Shown here in pieces: positions 50,118 to 59,439 of a DNA stretch of 64,000 nt. The translations under genes were made by a program, and so were the position numbers. The notes under the pieces are model-generated. The model was not told where the DNA came from. It was given only the letters and a program-made list of their open reading frames with translations, and did no database searches. This DNA comes from Bermanella sp036960565 (GTDB lineage: Bacteria; Pseudomonadota; Gammaproteobacteria; Pseudomonadales; Oceanobacteraceae), in contig JBALXQ010000028.1 in NCBI GenBank assembly GCA_036960565.1, positions 1 through 64,000 on the forward strand, given 5' to 3'. Every line of letters starts with the position of its first letter. Positions within the stretch are counted from its first letter, which is position 1.

Positions 50118-52970
50118 TCAAACGCTAGGATACAGTGTCTGCAGGGCCTTATTTAGCTGATGTTCAAGCTTGTGTTTATAATTCAAGTAACTGCTGGTTT
50201 GCAAAACATGCTTAGCATTACGGTTATGCAGCCGATCGGCAATGGATAAATCTGTGATATAAATTGGGTAAGGCTTGTGGTGCTCACGCAGTTTTACTAA
50301 ATGGCGCACAACCGCTTTATATATGCCATCTCCGTGCTCTAGCTGGCTAAACTCATCCTCATCACAATATAGGATAAACCCTATTTTATTTTGAGCATCA
50401 AAATCCACCTGAGCATGCACATCAAAAAATCGTCCCTGCCCTAAGCCTTCTTTTGGACGAATGCCTCGTGTAGTAAGCGGCCCATTATTTTGTGGTAACA
50501 ATATTTGGTAGAACTCGATGGGGCGCTCCTGAACAGACTCGGGGTCCTCGAAACGATGGCGATTCTGGCGATATTCCACCTGACGCAAAAAGTGATTTAA
50601 CGGGTTTATCAGTGCCGCCTCATTAAACATGGGGGTACTCCATTGAATTAATGAACCACGTTCGTCAATCACATACATACTCGCCGATCGATCCTTTTTC
50701 AGGTAATACACCTGTAAACGCCCAGGGCGAACATTCTCACAGATCATCTGAATGACAGTGCCCTGCAAGGCCTGACTATCCAGCACGATTTGGGAATAAT
50801 AAGGCTGAGGTTTGGCTAGCTGCTTGAGTAAGTCGTGGGCTTTGCCGAAGTGATAAATAATCGGCCGCCCTTCGATGAATTGCACCAAATGGTATTCACT
50901 GGCCACTTGCAGCACATAGCGACTGCGTAATCCGCGCTTATTTCCATAAAAACAAGAGCGGATGCCCTCCAGTACTTCTTGAATTCTTTGCGAAATAGCT
51001 TTGGCTCGACTGGAACAAAAACAATAAACACTGACTTTTGGCGGCGCTTCAGTATTTCCCGGAGGATACGAAACCAAATAATCCTCAATGACACGTAACA
51101 AGGCATTTTGCCCCTCGTAACGTGTAGCCAGCACCTCACGCCAAGAGTTGTAAACTAACTGATCTATGGTTAATACCAAGTTTTCTTTAGAAGCGCTAAA
51201 CCCCAGCGAATCGGTTAAATTCGATATCTTGTGTATACCGCGCCGGGTGTAGTGGCTCATGGGATCCACGTAAACATTAATGTACAGGTTAATGATTTTC
51301 GGCACAGGAGAAAGCTCAAAATTAGTTTGAACGTCACCAGCCACAGGCAAATCTTTAAAGGTCGCAATAATCTCTTTTAATTCATAATCCTGACCTTGCC
51401 CGCCCCCCTGATACATAACCATATTAGTGCCCTTAGCCATGACTTCATTTACATGGCACCAGGCTAATACCTCAATTAGGCTTTGGGATTTTTTAAGCGG
51501 TGTCTCTTTACTACCAGGGCGTTCGATACCGCAAAACAGGCTCCATTTCATTAGAGGGATTCGAGTTCGCGCATTTTCACGGTGTAGATGTAGGCTGAGC
51601 TTTTCTTGCTGAATATCTCGGCTGATTCCCGGGTTAATGAAATCCACCTTACCCGGCTTACGGTCAAAGGTGGCGTATAATTTATGCCCCAAAAGCGTCA
51701 TGTCGCGGGCGGTTAAGATGCTCTCCTCTTGAAAGCGTCGACCAAATTGAGATAAAAACTTATAACTGTGGATAAGTTCATTCACCAAAGACTTACGCTC
51801 TTGCATAACAGCTTGCACCTGCCAATGGGCGCGATTATCCAAATACGCCAGATGGCCATCCCCCCAACCCCATCGCTTGATAAGCGGCTTAAGTAAGTCT
51901 CGTTTCCAGTTTTTGCGACGGCTCGGTTGACTCATGGGGGTATGGATTTTGAAATATATACAACGACGCACTAACTCAATACGCCCATCTTCATCATTTT
52001 CGTGTAAATAATTTTCCAGCCACTCGCATAGCAATAGATAGGGATCAAGTTGATCAAGCTTGGTGGCCTCGTTAAAAACGTGGCTTTTGAAATCAACACT
52101 CAAGGCTTGTACGTCTGGATAACCACTGGCGTAAGCTTCGGTGAGAAACAACTTAAGGATGGATTTATAGGGACTGCCAATGGCCTTATAAAGCTGCCAT
52201 AAGCCGGCTCCGACAAATTCACCTGCTGGAATCTGGCCAACACCGCCAAAATCTATCACTTCCTCCGGATTTACAAAGCCTTGCTCTTTGAGGGTATCGG
52301 CAAAATTTTCATAGTTCCTTTCATGCTCGCTGGGTACCACCCACCAAATAGGGTAACAACCAGCCACGAGGATAGCTGTGCGATAAAATTCATCTAGCAA
52401 TAGCTGATGCTGAGCACTGCCGCAATCCTCGCCTCCTAGGTCATTACGCTCTCCCCGCATAAATTTTTGCGCATCCATAAGGAAAAAATGTACCTCTAAA
52501 CCCAGAGTCTCGGCCCAACCCTCTATTTCAGTGGCTTTATTCTGTAATACAGACAATTCCTCTTCATTGAGCTCAGGGCTATGACACAACCAAATATCCA
52601 GATCACTGCCACCGCTGTGACCCAAAGAACCACAACTGCCCATTAAAAACAGGCTCTTAACCTTAGGCTGGCCCGAACGTCTTTGCTGGTACTGAAAAGT
52701 AGTTGAAATGCTGGCTGCTGCCCGAAGGGTATCTTTATTTGGACTAAATCTAGCCACCCCACAAGGGCAATCATGATCGACAAATCCGGGTAATTTTTCG
52801 TGGTTAACGTGAAACAGAAGCGCCAGAACTTCCAGGAATACCTGTTGGCGATCACTCAACGCCAGCTGGGTGCGTTCTATACGGTGATTGTTGTAAATAG
52901 AGAAACGTTTCACCACAGACTGAACCAAATTGTGATCGAAACGTTCACCACCACAGGTGAGCTGAGTCAT
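50118..52970 (-). CDS. cyaA: Class I adenylate cyclase CyaA
   Basis: CyaA (950 residues) synthesises cAMP from ATP. Class I nucleotidyltransferase motif GSCGSLGHSGGSDLDIW (111-127) with metal ligands D123 and D125, followed by the large regulatory C-terminal domain. Upstream of lptM-lysA-dapF, as in Pseudomonas, and divergent from rpmB. Length is a little greater than the E. coli enzyme (848). Confidence 0.97.
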   Translation of the reverse strand: MTQLTCGGERFDHNLVQSVVKRFSIYNNHRIERTQLALSDRQQVFLEVLALLFHVNHEKLPGFVDHDCPCGVARFSPNKDTLRAAASISTTFQYQQRRSGQPKVKSLFLMGSCGSLGHSGGSDLDIWLCHSPELNEEELSVLQNKATEIEGWAETLGLEVHFFLMDAQKFMRGERNDLGGEDCGSAQHQLLLDEFYRTAILVAGCYPIWWVVPSEHERNYENFADTLKEQGFVNPEEVIDFGGVGQIPAGEFVGAGLWQLYKAIGSPYKSILKLFLTEAYASGYPDVQALSVDFKSHVFNEATKLDQLDPYLLLCEWLENYLHENDEDGRIELVRRCIYFKIHTPMSQPSRRKNWKRDLLKPLIKRWGWGDGHLAYLDNRAHWQVQAVMQERKSLVNELIHSYKFLSQFGRRFQEESILTARDMTLLGHKLYATFDRKPGKVDFINPGISRDIQQEKLSLHLHRENARTRIPLMKWSLFCGIERPGSKETPLKKSQSLIEVLAWCHVNEVMAKGTNMVMYQGGGQGQDYELKEIIATFKDLPVAGDVQTNFELSPVPKIINLYINVYVDPMSHYTRRGIHKISNLTDSLGFSASKENLVLTIDQLVYNSWREVLATRYEGQNALLRVIEDYLVSYPPGNTEAPPKVSVYCFCSSRAKAISQRIQEVLEGIRSCFYGNKRGLRSRYVLQVASEYHLVQFIEGRPIIYHFGKAHDLLKQLAKPQPYYSQIVLDSQALQGTVIQMICENVRPGRLQVYYLKKDRSASMYVIDERGSLIQWSTPMFNEAALINPLNHFLRQVEYRQNRHRFEDPESVQERPIEFYQILLPQNNGPLTTRGIRPKEGLGQGRFFDVHAQVDFDAQNKIGFILYCDEDEFSQLEHGDGIYKAVVRHLVKLREHHKPYPIYITDLSIADRLHNRNAKHVLQTSSYLNYKHKLEHQLNKALQTLYPSV

Positions 52971-53108
52971 ATCATGACCTCAAATCCCAGATGCACCTCA
53001 AAATAACCAATATAATTAAGGTCAAATAGGCAGAAGTAGCTCGTAAACAGATTAAATTGAAATAAAAACCCATCTTCTTTCCATAGAAAAAGACAAATGG
53101 CGTCAGAC

Positions 53109-53117
53109 TGGTATAAT
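53109..53117 (+). promoter_or_regulatory. Extended -10 promoter upstream of rpmB
   Basis: TGG-TATAAT, a perfect -10 with the TGn extension and no clear -35. Start point near 53124, giving a leader of about 280 nt to the rpmB ATG. Confidence 0.6.
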
Positions 53118-53405
53118 GCCCGCCGCTGTAAATTCCCAAGACCTGCAATTCAGTGCAGTGCCTTATTGGAAGTATAGAAGAGCCTTAGACATTCATGTCT
53201 AACCCGAAGAAATAGAGTGAGCGTAAATTAACCACGCTCAAAAAATACTCAATTTTCTTGCTATTAGGGAGGCTTTTTGATATAAAACGCAGCTCTTTTT
53301 AGACGGGTAGCCGTACGCTCCAAGCAGAATTGCTTACAGGTAGCATACACTCTGGCCCCGAACGAATTTTTTTTGATATCGATTTATTAAGTCGGGGCAA
53401 TAACA
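53118..53405 (+). ncRNA. Structured leader RNA before rpmB-rpmG (candidate)
   Basis: Between the extended -10 and rpmB I find several hairpins in order: CTGCA-N6-TGCAG (53143-53158); TTAGACAT-TC-ATGTCTAA (53185-53202); TGAGCGT-N9-ACGCTCA (53218-53240); ACGG-N4-CCGT near 53302-53313; AAGCA-N4-TGCTT near 53322-53335; and GCCCCGA pairing with TCGGGGC across an AT-rich loop just before the start codon. No coding frame is visible. Candidate cis-regulatory ribosomal-protein leader or an sRNA. Confidence 0.5.
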
Positions 53406-53642
53406 ATGGCTAAAGTTTGTCAGGTTACGGGTAAACGCCCTGTAACAGGTAATAACGTTTCTCACTCTAACACCAAGAGTAAGCGTCGTTTTCTTCCTAA
53501 CCTTCAGAACCACAAGTTCTGGGTTGAAAGTGAAAACCGTTTTGTACGTTTACGTCTATCTACTAAAGGTATGCGTATTATTGATAAGAAGGGTATCGAT
53601 ACAGTTCTTACTGAACTTCGCGCCCGTGGCGAGAAAGTTTAA
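53406..53642 (+). CDS. rpmB: 50S ribosomal protein bL28
   Basis: bL28 (78 residues), MAKVCQVTGKRPVTGNNVSHS with the basic core KSKRRFLPNLQ and C-terminal RIIDKKGID. Only one cysteine (C5), so it is the zinc-free form. Followed 11 nt later by rpmG. Confidence 0.98.
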   Translation: MAKVCQVTGKRPVTGNNVSHSNTKSKRRFLPNLQNHKFWVESENRFVRLRLSTKGMRIIDKKGIDTVLTELRARGEKV

Positions 53643-53653
53643 GGAGATCCATC

Positions 53654-53818
53654 ATGGCGTCTATTCGTGAAAAAGTTAAATTAGTATCATCTGCTGGTAC
53701 TGGTTACTACTACACCACTACTAAGAACAAGCGTACGCACCCTGAAAAAATGGAAATGAAGAAATTCGATCCTAAAGTTCGTGCACACGTTATGTTTAAA
53801 GAAGCTAAAATCAAGTAA
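53654..53818 (+). CDS. rpmG: 50S ribosomal protein bL33
   Basis: bL33 (54 residues), from MASIREKVKLVSSAGTGYYY to the basic KAKIK-like C-terminus. It contains no cysteine, thus the zinc-independent (C-minus) form. AAGGAG overlaps the end of rpmB. A terminator follows. Confidence 0.98.
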   Translation: MASIREKVKLVSSAGTGYYYTTTKNKRTHPEKMEMKKFDPKVRAHVMFKEAKIK

Positions 53819-53837
53819 TTGATTTCATGCGTATAAG

Positions 53838-53872
53838 AAGCCTGTTCAGTGAAAACTGACCAGGCTTTTTTT
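53838..53872 (+). terminator. Terminator after rpmG
   Basis: Stem AAGCCTG / CAGGCTT plus TCAGT / ACTGA with one mismatch, GAAA tetraloop, then T7. Confidence 0.92.
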
Positions 53873-53874
53873 AT

Positions 53875-53921
53875 GCCCAAGGATGGGCGGTACCCTAGAT
53901 ACGCAGGACGCAGTTTCTAGG
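53875..53921. repeat. Two-hairpin interspersed element (copy C)
   Basis: GCCC-AAGGAT-GGGC hairpin, then CCTAGA / TCTAGG with a loop containing GCAGGA. Same layout and loops as 16613-16662, again directly after a rightward terminator. The rest of the gap to mutM (53922-54049) shows nothing recognisable. Confidence 0.75.
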
Positions 53922-54049
53922 TTTTTTGCAGGCTCAGAAATTAGAGTAATTAAAGGTCCTAAGTTAGAGCTATTGCGGCTTTAATATATGTATTGTTACA
54001 AACTCTAAATTAGGGAATGTTGCAAACCACAAAATTAAGATTATTACCT

Positions 54050-54880
54050 ATGCCCGAACTCCCAGAAGTTGAAACCACTCGCCGCGGCATAGAGCCTTAT
54101 ATTAACCAGCAAAAAGTATCAAAAATGGTGATTCGCCAATATAAATTACGCTGGCCAATACCTGAGCACCTGCCCGAAACCCTAAAGGGACTAACCGTAT
54201 TAGCCACTAAACGCCGAGCCAAATACCTGTTAATTGAATTGGGAAAGCGCAATAAATTAACCGGAACCCTCATTATTCACTTGGGCATGTCAGGCAGTTT
54301 GCGTGTATTAAGTCAGCCCTACTCAGAACCCGCTAAGCATGAACACTTTGACCTAGCCTTTAATAATAAACACATGCTGCGCTTTACCGACCCAAGAAAA
54401 TTTGGCGCTTGTTTGTGGATGCCAGCCAACGAATCGCTCACTATGCTGGATAACCTCGGTCCTGAACCCTTGGATAATACCTTTACTTCTGATTACCTGT
54501 TTCAAAAAAGCCGTAAGCGCACCGCAGCCATTAAAACTTTCATAATGGATCAAAAAATAGTGGTGGGTGTTGGCAATATTTACGCTAGCGAGTGCTTGTT
54601 TTTAAGTGGTATTAATCCGCAAAAAGCGGCAGGTAAAATAACCAAAGGGCAATACCAAAAGCTGGTCAGCGCCATTAAAGAAGTCTTAACTAAAGCCATT
54701 GCAGACGGCGGCACCACGCTAAAGGATTTTGTCGGTGGCGATGGTAAACCCGGTTACTTCGCTCAACAATTAAGAGTATATGGTCGTAACAACCTACCCT
54801 GCATCAATTGTGAAAATAAAATTAAGCAAATTACTCAGGGACAAAGAAGCACTTATTTTTGTGCCCGCTGTCAAAAGTAG
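54050..54880 (+). CDS. mutM: Formamidopyrimidine-DNA glycosylase MutM
   Basis: MutM/Fpg (276 residues) excises 8-oxoguanine. The start is fixed by biology: the sequence MPELPEVETTRRGI exposes catalytic Pro after Met removal, with E3 beside it. C-terminal zinc finger C251-x2-C254-x16-C271-x2-C274 is intact. With mutY it forms the 8-oxoG repair pair, both in this window but far apart. Confidence 0.98.
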   Translation: MPELPEVETTRRGIEPYINQQKVSKMVIRQYKLRWPIPEHLPETLKGLTVLATKRRAKYLLIELGKRNKLTGTLIIHLGMSGSLRVLSQPYSEPAKHEHFDLAFNNKHMLRFTDPRKFGACLWMPANESLTMLDNLGPEPLDNTFTSDYLFQKSRKRTAAIKTFIMDQKIVVGVGNIYASECLFLSGINPQKAAGKITKGQYQKLVSAIKEVLTKAIADGGTTLKDFVGGDGKPGYFAQQLRVYGRNNLPCINCENKIKQITQGQRSTYFCARCQK

Positions 54881-54960
54881 CGAGGCTTATGCAACCACCT
54901 TTAACAAAAAGCTGATATAGTCCAACCAAAGGACAAATTGTTTTACGAGGAAATATAAAA

Positions 54961-55290
54961 ATGATCAGGCTTCGTAGTCGCATTCAGCACAGCATCATGA
55001 TTCTTGCCAGCTTGCTAATGCTTTTTTTACCCATTCAAAGTCAGGCTGCCGAAATAGATGAAACCCCGTCTGCCGCCGCCATGGTATTTGATGGAATAAT
55101 CGTACGCCCACTTACTTTTGTAGTGACCCTAATCGGCTCTGTTTTTTGGGTGATCACCCTGCCATTTAGTGCCTTAGGCGGGAATGCTGGAGAAGCTGCT
55201 GAAGTATTAGTATTAGAACCTGCTAGAGCCACCTTCTTACGTTGTCTGGGCTGTACTACCAGCGGTCGTAAAGTTGAATACGAAGATTAA
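54961..55290 (+). CDS. Small conserved membrane/exported protein
   Basis: A 109-residue protein with a signal peptide (to about residue 29, QSQAAEI) and one further hydrophobic helix (about 49-68, RPLTFVVTLIGSVFWVITLPFSALGGN). The pattern VVRP...T.IG...F..T.PFS..GGN.GEA...LV..P...TF is conserved in Pseudomonas relatives, sometimes under the unsupported name multidrug transporter. Function unknown. C-terminal cysteines CLGC. Confidence 0.75.
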   Translation: MIRLRSRIQHSIMILASLLMLFLPIQSQAAEIDETPSAAAMVFDGIIVRPLTFVVTLIGSVFWVITLPFSALGGNAGEAAEVLVLEPARATFLRCLGCTTSGRKVEYED

Positions 55291-55353
55291 TAGTATAAAT
55301 GCCGGGTACTCTTTACCCGGCGTGTTAGCCTTCTGGCAAGCTCGATACCTACC

Positions 55354-56211
55354 TTAAAAACCCATCTCCACTAATATCTCTTCGTAACCTTGCTGGTAGC
55401 TGGGGTATTTAAATTGATAACCCAAGTCTTGCAGGCGCTTTGACGAACAGCGCTTACTGCCGCGTCGTGACACACCCGGCACATCATGATCGGGCTCCAC
55501 ATCACCAATACGATCTTTAAGCCATTCTAATATTTCGAAAAGTGTCACTGGTTGTGGGTCGGTTGCTAGGTATAAGTCCTGTAACTTAACCCCATTCATA
55601 TCTTGTTCGATTAAATATTTTAAAGAAGCTATGCAATCATCGCGATGAATACGATTGGTCCACAGGTCGGGTTCTGGATCACAGTGACTTCCCGATTGAG
55701 CCTGATTAATAAGGCGATTACGACCTGGACCATAAATGCCACTAAATCTAACCACTGTATTGGCAAACCCGCTATCGTGCAATTTATTTTCCGCTTCAAG
55801 CATTTTTTTACCGGCAAAAGCTGTGGGCTCTGGAACGGTATCTTCATCTACTAAACTGCCATCATGGTGAGGGTACACACTGGTACTGGAGACAAAGAAT
55901 ATTCGTTTAGGGGTGGTGTGCTGCTGTTTTAATAAAGCAAGAACATGCACCATGCCAGTCACATAGAATTTGTCATAGCCTTCTTCTGAAAAGTCAGGGC
56001 TGGCAATGCTATAAATAAGATAATCCAGATTTTCGGGGATTTTACCGATCAGTGTTTCCATATCGCTGACATCGGCAGTGATGGTGGTCACCCCTTCGCC
56101 CACCGGTTTATCATTGCGCCTTAATCCCCACACTTCATGCTTTTGTGCCGCCAGCTGTACGGCTAAACCGCCGCCAATATCACCACTGCCAACAATAAGA
56201 ATTCTCGCCAT
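55354..56211 (-). CDS. YeeZ-like atypical SDR / NAD-dependent epimerase
   Basis: A 285-residue extended-SDR protein: nucleotide-binding GSGDIGGG near the N-terminus (IVGSGDIGGGLAV), FVSSTSVYPH in the middle, and FSGIYGPGRNRL. This resembles YeeZ-type proteins more than sugar epimerases; the canonical YxxxK is not clear. Start at MARILIVG after GGAG. It is divergent from oxyR, separated by 96 bp. Confidence 0.82.
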   Translation of the reverse strand: MARILIVGSGDIGGGLAVQLAAQKHEVWGLRRNDKPVGEGVTTITADVSDMETLIGKIPENLDYLIYSIASPDFSEEGYDKFYVTGMVHVLALLKQQHTTPKRIFFVSSTSVYPHHDGSLVDEDTVPEPTAFAGKKMLEAENKLHDSGFANTVVRFSGIYGPGRNRLINQAQSGSHCDPEPDLWTNRIHRDDCIASLKYLIEQDMNGVKLQDLYLATDPQPVTLFEILEWLKDRIGDVEPDHDVPGVSRRGSKRCSSKRLQDLGYQFKYPSYQQGYEEILVEMGF

Positions 56212-56307
56212 TACAACTCCTTGCTTTATTTTTCCTAGATCCATGGTTTAAGCTAGTCACTTAATTTTACAATGACATGACCTAAACCCGAGCCCAACAA
56301 ACAGCCC

Positions 56308-57210
56308 ATGACCCTATCGGAATTGAAATACATAGTTGCCCTGGCACAACAACGTCACTTTGGACGCGCTGCACAACACTGCTTTGTGAGCCAGCCTACG
56401 TTAAGTGTGGCCATAAAAAAGCTAGAAAGCGAATTGGGCATTAGTTTATTTGAACGTTCAAAAAGTGCCGTCAGTGTGACGCCTGTGGGCGAGAAGATTG
56501 TACGCCAAGCTCAGGTGGTGCTGGAAGGGGTGCGTTCATTGCAAGATATTGCTCAAGGAGGCAAGGACCAGCTAGTGGGCCCAGTTAAAATGGGAGCTAT
56601 TTTCACCATCGGTCCTTATCTTTATCCTCACCTAATCCCCCAAGTTCAACAACTGGCGCCAGAAATGCCGTTGTACATAGAAGAGGATTACACGCGTAAT
56701 TTGCGTCGTAAATTGCGTGATGGCGAATTAGACATCATCATCATTGCCCTGCCCTTTACGGAGCCAGATGTGGTGAGCAAGATACTCTATGACGAGCCAT
56801 TTGAGGTGCTTTTACCTAAACAACACCCTTGGCTTAAATATAAAACTATCGACCCTAACCTGTTACCTAATAGCAATCTTATGCTTCTAGGAGACGGTCA
56901 CTGTTTTCGCGACCAGGTGTTGGAATACTGCCCGGCCCTTACCAAGCAGCCCAATAACCCGATTTCAAATTTCACTCAGGGCAGCTCTTTGGAAACTTTA
57001 CGGCATATGGTGGCATCGGGCATGGGGATAACCGTGCTGCCCAAGAGCGCCACAGGTGCCTCTAGTTACGCCAGTGGCATGTTAGAGACACGCCCTTTTA
57101 AAAGACCCGCTCCAGCTAGAACAGTAGCTATTGCCTGGCGTGCCAGCTTTCCGCGACCTAAGGTCATCGACCTTATTAGCCAAGCCGCCAGCTTATGCCG
57201 GCTCTTTTAG
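56308..57210 (+). CDS. oxyR: Hydrogen-peroxide sensor OxyR
   Basis: OxyR (300 residues), LysR family. HTH in 1-60 (RHFGRAAQHCFVSQPTLSVAIKKLE) and redox cysteines C199 and C208 (GDGHCFRDQVLEYC), at the same numbering as E. coli OxyR. It activates peroxide-defence genes. recG starts 7 nt later, the oxyR-recG arrangement of Pseudomonas. Confidence 0.97.
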   Translation: MTLSELKYIVALAQQRHFGRAAQHCFVSQPTLSVAIKKLESELGISLFERSKSAVSVTPVGEKIVRQAQVVLEGVRSLQDIAQGGKDQLVGPVKMGAIFTIGPYLYPHLIPQVQQLAPEMPLYIEEDYTRNLRRKLRDGELDIIIIALPFTEPDVVSKILYDEPFEVLLPKQHPWLKYKTIDPNLLPNSNLMLLGDGHCFRDQVLEYCPALTKQPNNPISNFTQGSSLETLRHMVASGMGITVLPKSATGASSYASGMLETRPFKRPAPARTVAIAWRASFPRPKVIDLISQAASLCRLF

Positions 57211-57217
57211 GATACTT

Positions 57218-59308
57218 ATGCCTGCCGTTTTAGAGCATTCATTAGGGCAAAGCCCAGTCACAGAATTAAAGAGTGTTGGCGCCAAGATGGCCGAAAAACT
57301 GGCCAAACTGGGTATTCATCATGTCCAGGATTTATTATTTCACCTGCCCATGCGTTATCTGGACCGCACTCGAGTTACGCCCATTGGCACACTTCAGAGT
57401 AATGTTCACTGCGTCATTGAAGGTGAGGTCATGCTAAGTGATGTGGTGTTTGGCCGACGCAGAAGCTTGGCTGTGCGCATTCAAGATGGCACAGGTACTA
57501 TTACCCTTAGGTTTTATCACTTTAATGCGGCCCAGAAAAATATTCTGAAAAAAGGCGCGAACATTAGATGCTTCGGCGAGGCCAGACGAGGCAGTGCAGG
57601 CCTTGAACTTTATCACCCTGAATACCAGGTGGTCGATCCAGCAAAGCCCTTTAAAAAAGAAGATACACTTACCCCAATTTACCCCAGCACAGATGGGCTT
57701 ACCCAATTACGCTGGCGCCAACTCATGGATCAGGTGATAGCCCTACTTAAACAGGGGCGCGCTATAGATGACTTAATTCCAAGCCAATACTTAAGTCCTT
57801 ATGGCCTACCTGATCTCAAAAGCGCATTACTGTATTTACATTTGCCGCCGCAATCGGCCAACCTTTATGAGCTTGAAGAGTACCAACACCCAGCGCAAAA
57901 ACGCCTTATTATGGAAGAGTTACTGGCCCATCATTTAAGCCTGTTAAAAATGCGCCAAGCCGTAAAAAGCGATCCAGCACCCAAGTTGGCTCCTTCAAAA
58001 GCTCTGTGCGCGACACTCTTAACACAGCTGCCTTTTAGCCCCACCGGTGCCCAGCAGCGAGTCACCACAGAAATTCAAGAAGATATGGCTACCGGTCGTC
58101 CCATGCTGCGTTTAGTGCAAGGAGACGTAGGCTCAGGAAAGACTCTAGTGGCTGCCATGGCCGCATTGGGGGCTCTGGAGCAGGGTTATCAAGTGGCGCT
58201 CATGGCGCCCACCGAAATTCTAGCCGAGCAGCATTTAAAAAATTTCCAAGCCTGGTTTAAACCCATGGGCATATCCATCGCCTGGCTTGCGGGCAAGGTA
58301 AAAGGCAAAGCTCGCGAAGCAACTCTTAGTGCCATTAAAAATGGCGAGGCCCAATTTGTAGTCGGCACGCATGCTTTATTTCAAGAAGATGTAGAATTTC
58401 AAAACCTTGGTTTGGCCATCATAGATGAGCAGCACAAGTTTGGCGTTCATCAACGTCTGGCGCTCAAGGAAAAAGGTAAGGGGCTGAGCCCACACCAATT
58501 AATAATGACCGCCACGCCTATTCCGCGCACGCTCGCCATGAGCGCCTATGCCGACCTAGATACCAGTGTCATAGATGAGCTGCCGCCGGGTCGCACCCCA
58601 GTCAATACAGTGGTTATCGACCAGATACGCCGCGAAGAAATCATGATGCGTATTCTCAATGCATGTCAGCAAGGCAGCCAAGCATATTGGGTCTGTACTC
58701 TAATTGAAGAAAGCGAAGCTCTAGAAGCCCAAGCTGCCGAAGTCACCGCCCAGGAATTACAACGTGCCCTGCCCGGTATACGTATTGGACTAGTGCATGG
58801 GCGCCTTAAACCTAAAGAAAAGTCCGAAATTATGGAGGCCTTTAAGGCTGGTGAGTTGCAGTTACTCGTGGCCACCACCGTGATTGAGGTGGGGGTTGAT
58901 GTCCCTAATTCCAGCCTCATGGTCATAGAAAACCCAGAGCGCCTTGGACTTGCCCAACTTCACCAGCTAAGAGGGCGCGTAGGGCGAGGCACAGCCAAGA
59001 GCCATTGCGTATTGCTGTATAAATCACCGCTTAGCAAGCAAGGAAAATTACGCCTGCAAGCCATGCGCGATACCACGGATGGCTTTAAAATTGCCGAAAT
59101 AGATTTGGAAATTCGTGGCCCAGGTGAAGTACTCGGCACTCGGCAAACCGGGTTAATGCAAATGCGCATTGCCGAATTACAGCGAGATGGCTATTTGCTA
59201 CCCGATATAAAAAAATGGGCGCTAGAGTGCCAGCAACAAATACCTGGCATCACCGAGCAATTAATTCAGCGTTGGCTCGGCGAAAATATCCGCTACGGAC
59301 AGGTTTAG
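57218..59308 (+). CDS. recG: ATP-dependent DNA helicase RecG
   Basis: RecG (696 residues) remodels stalled forks and branched DNA. N-terminal wedge domain (OB fold, about 60-160), Walker A GDVGSGKT, DEQHKFG box, motif III TATPIPRT and the C-terminal TRG-type region. The start is set at MPAVLEHSLGQ (AGGA 5 nt before); longer frames overlap oxyR and are not needed. Co-transcribed with oxyR. Confidence 0.97.
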   Translation: MPAVLEHSLGQSPVTELKSVGAKMAEKLAKLGIHHVQDLLFHLPMRYLDRTRVTPIGTLQSNVHCVIEGEVMLSDVVFGRRRSLAVRIQDGTGTITLRFYHFNAAQKNILKKGANIRCFGEARRGSAGLELYHPEYQVVDPAKPFKKEDTLTPIYPSTDGLTQLRWRQLMDQVIALLKQGRAIDDLIPSQYLSPYGLPDLKSALLYLHLPPQSANLYELEEYQHPAQKRLIMEELLAHHLSLLKMRQAVKSDPAPKLAPSKALCATLLTQLPFSPTGAQQRVTTEIQEDMATGRPMLRLVQGDVGSGKTLVAAMAALGALEQGYQVALMAPTEILAEQHLKNFQAWFKPMGISIAWLAGKVKGKAREATLSAIKNGEAQFVVGTHALFQEDVEFQNLGLAIIDEQHKFGVHQRLALKEKGKGLSPHQLIMTATPIPRTLAMSAYADLDTSVIDELPPGRTPVNTVVIDQIRREEIMMRILNACQQGSQAYWVCTLIEESEALEAQAAEVTAQELQRALPGIRIGLVHGRLKPKEKSEIMEAFKAGELQLLVATTVIEVGVDVPNSSLMVIENPERLGLAQLHQLRGRVGRGTAKSHCVLLYKSPLSKQGKLRLQAMRDTTDGFKIAEIDLEIRGPGEVLGTRQTGLMQMRIAELQRDGYLLPDIKKWALECQQQIPGITEQLIQRWLGENIRYGQV

Positions 59309-59326
59309 TCCCATACACAATGGGAC
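59308..59326 (+). terminator. Possible weak terminator after recG
   Basis: GTCCCAT / ATGGGAC (7 bp) with a 5-nt loop beginning in the stop codon; the tail is only moderately T-rich (GGCTACTTTTCTT). Confidence 0.45.
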
Positions 59327-59439
59327 GGCTACTTTTCTTAACCAATTCCCCCTAAGTAATAACAAATCCTCCTAAAGAAATGCCTCAAATTGTCTATAGT
59401 TAAAATTAAGCGTCTATCATTAAGAGAGCCTAAAGCACT

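Noticed and set aside
53367..53374. T8 run before rpmB as an attenuator terminator
   Set aside because: It is inside the loop of the GCCCCGA/TCGGGGC pair rather than after a stem, so it does not meet the layout of an intrinsic terminator.
52971..53405. 6S RNA or tmRNA in the cyaA-rpmB gap
   Set aside because: No long continuous 6S-type double helix and no tRNA-like ends are visible; a leader RNA is the better reading.
57131..57218. Extended N-terminus of RecG overlapping oxyR
   Set aside because: The start at 57218 matches the family N-terminus and has a ribosome-binding site; the extra residues come from oxyR in another frame.
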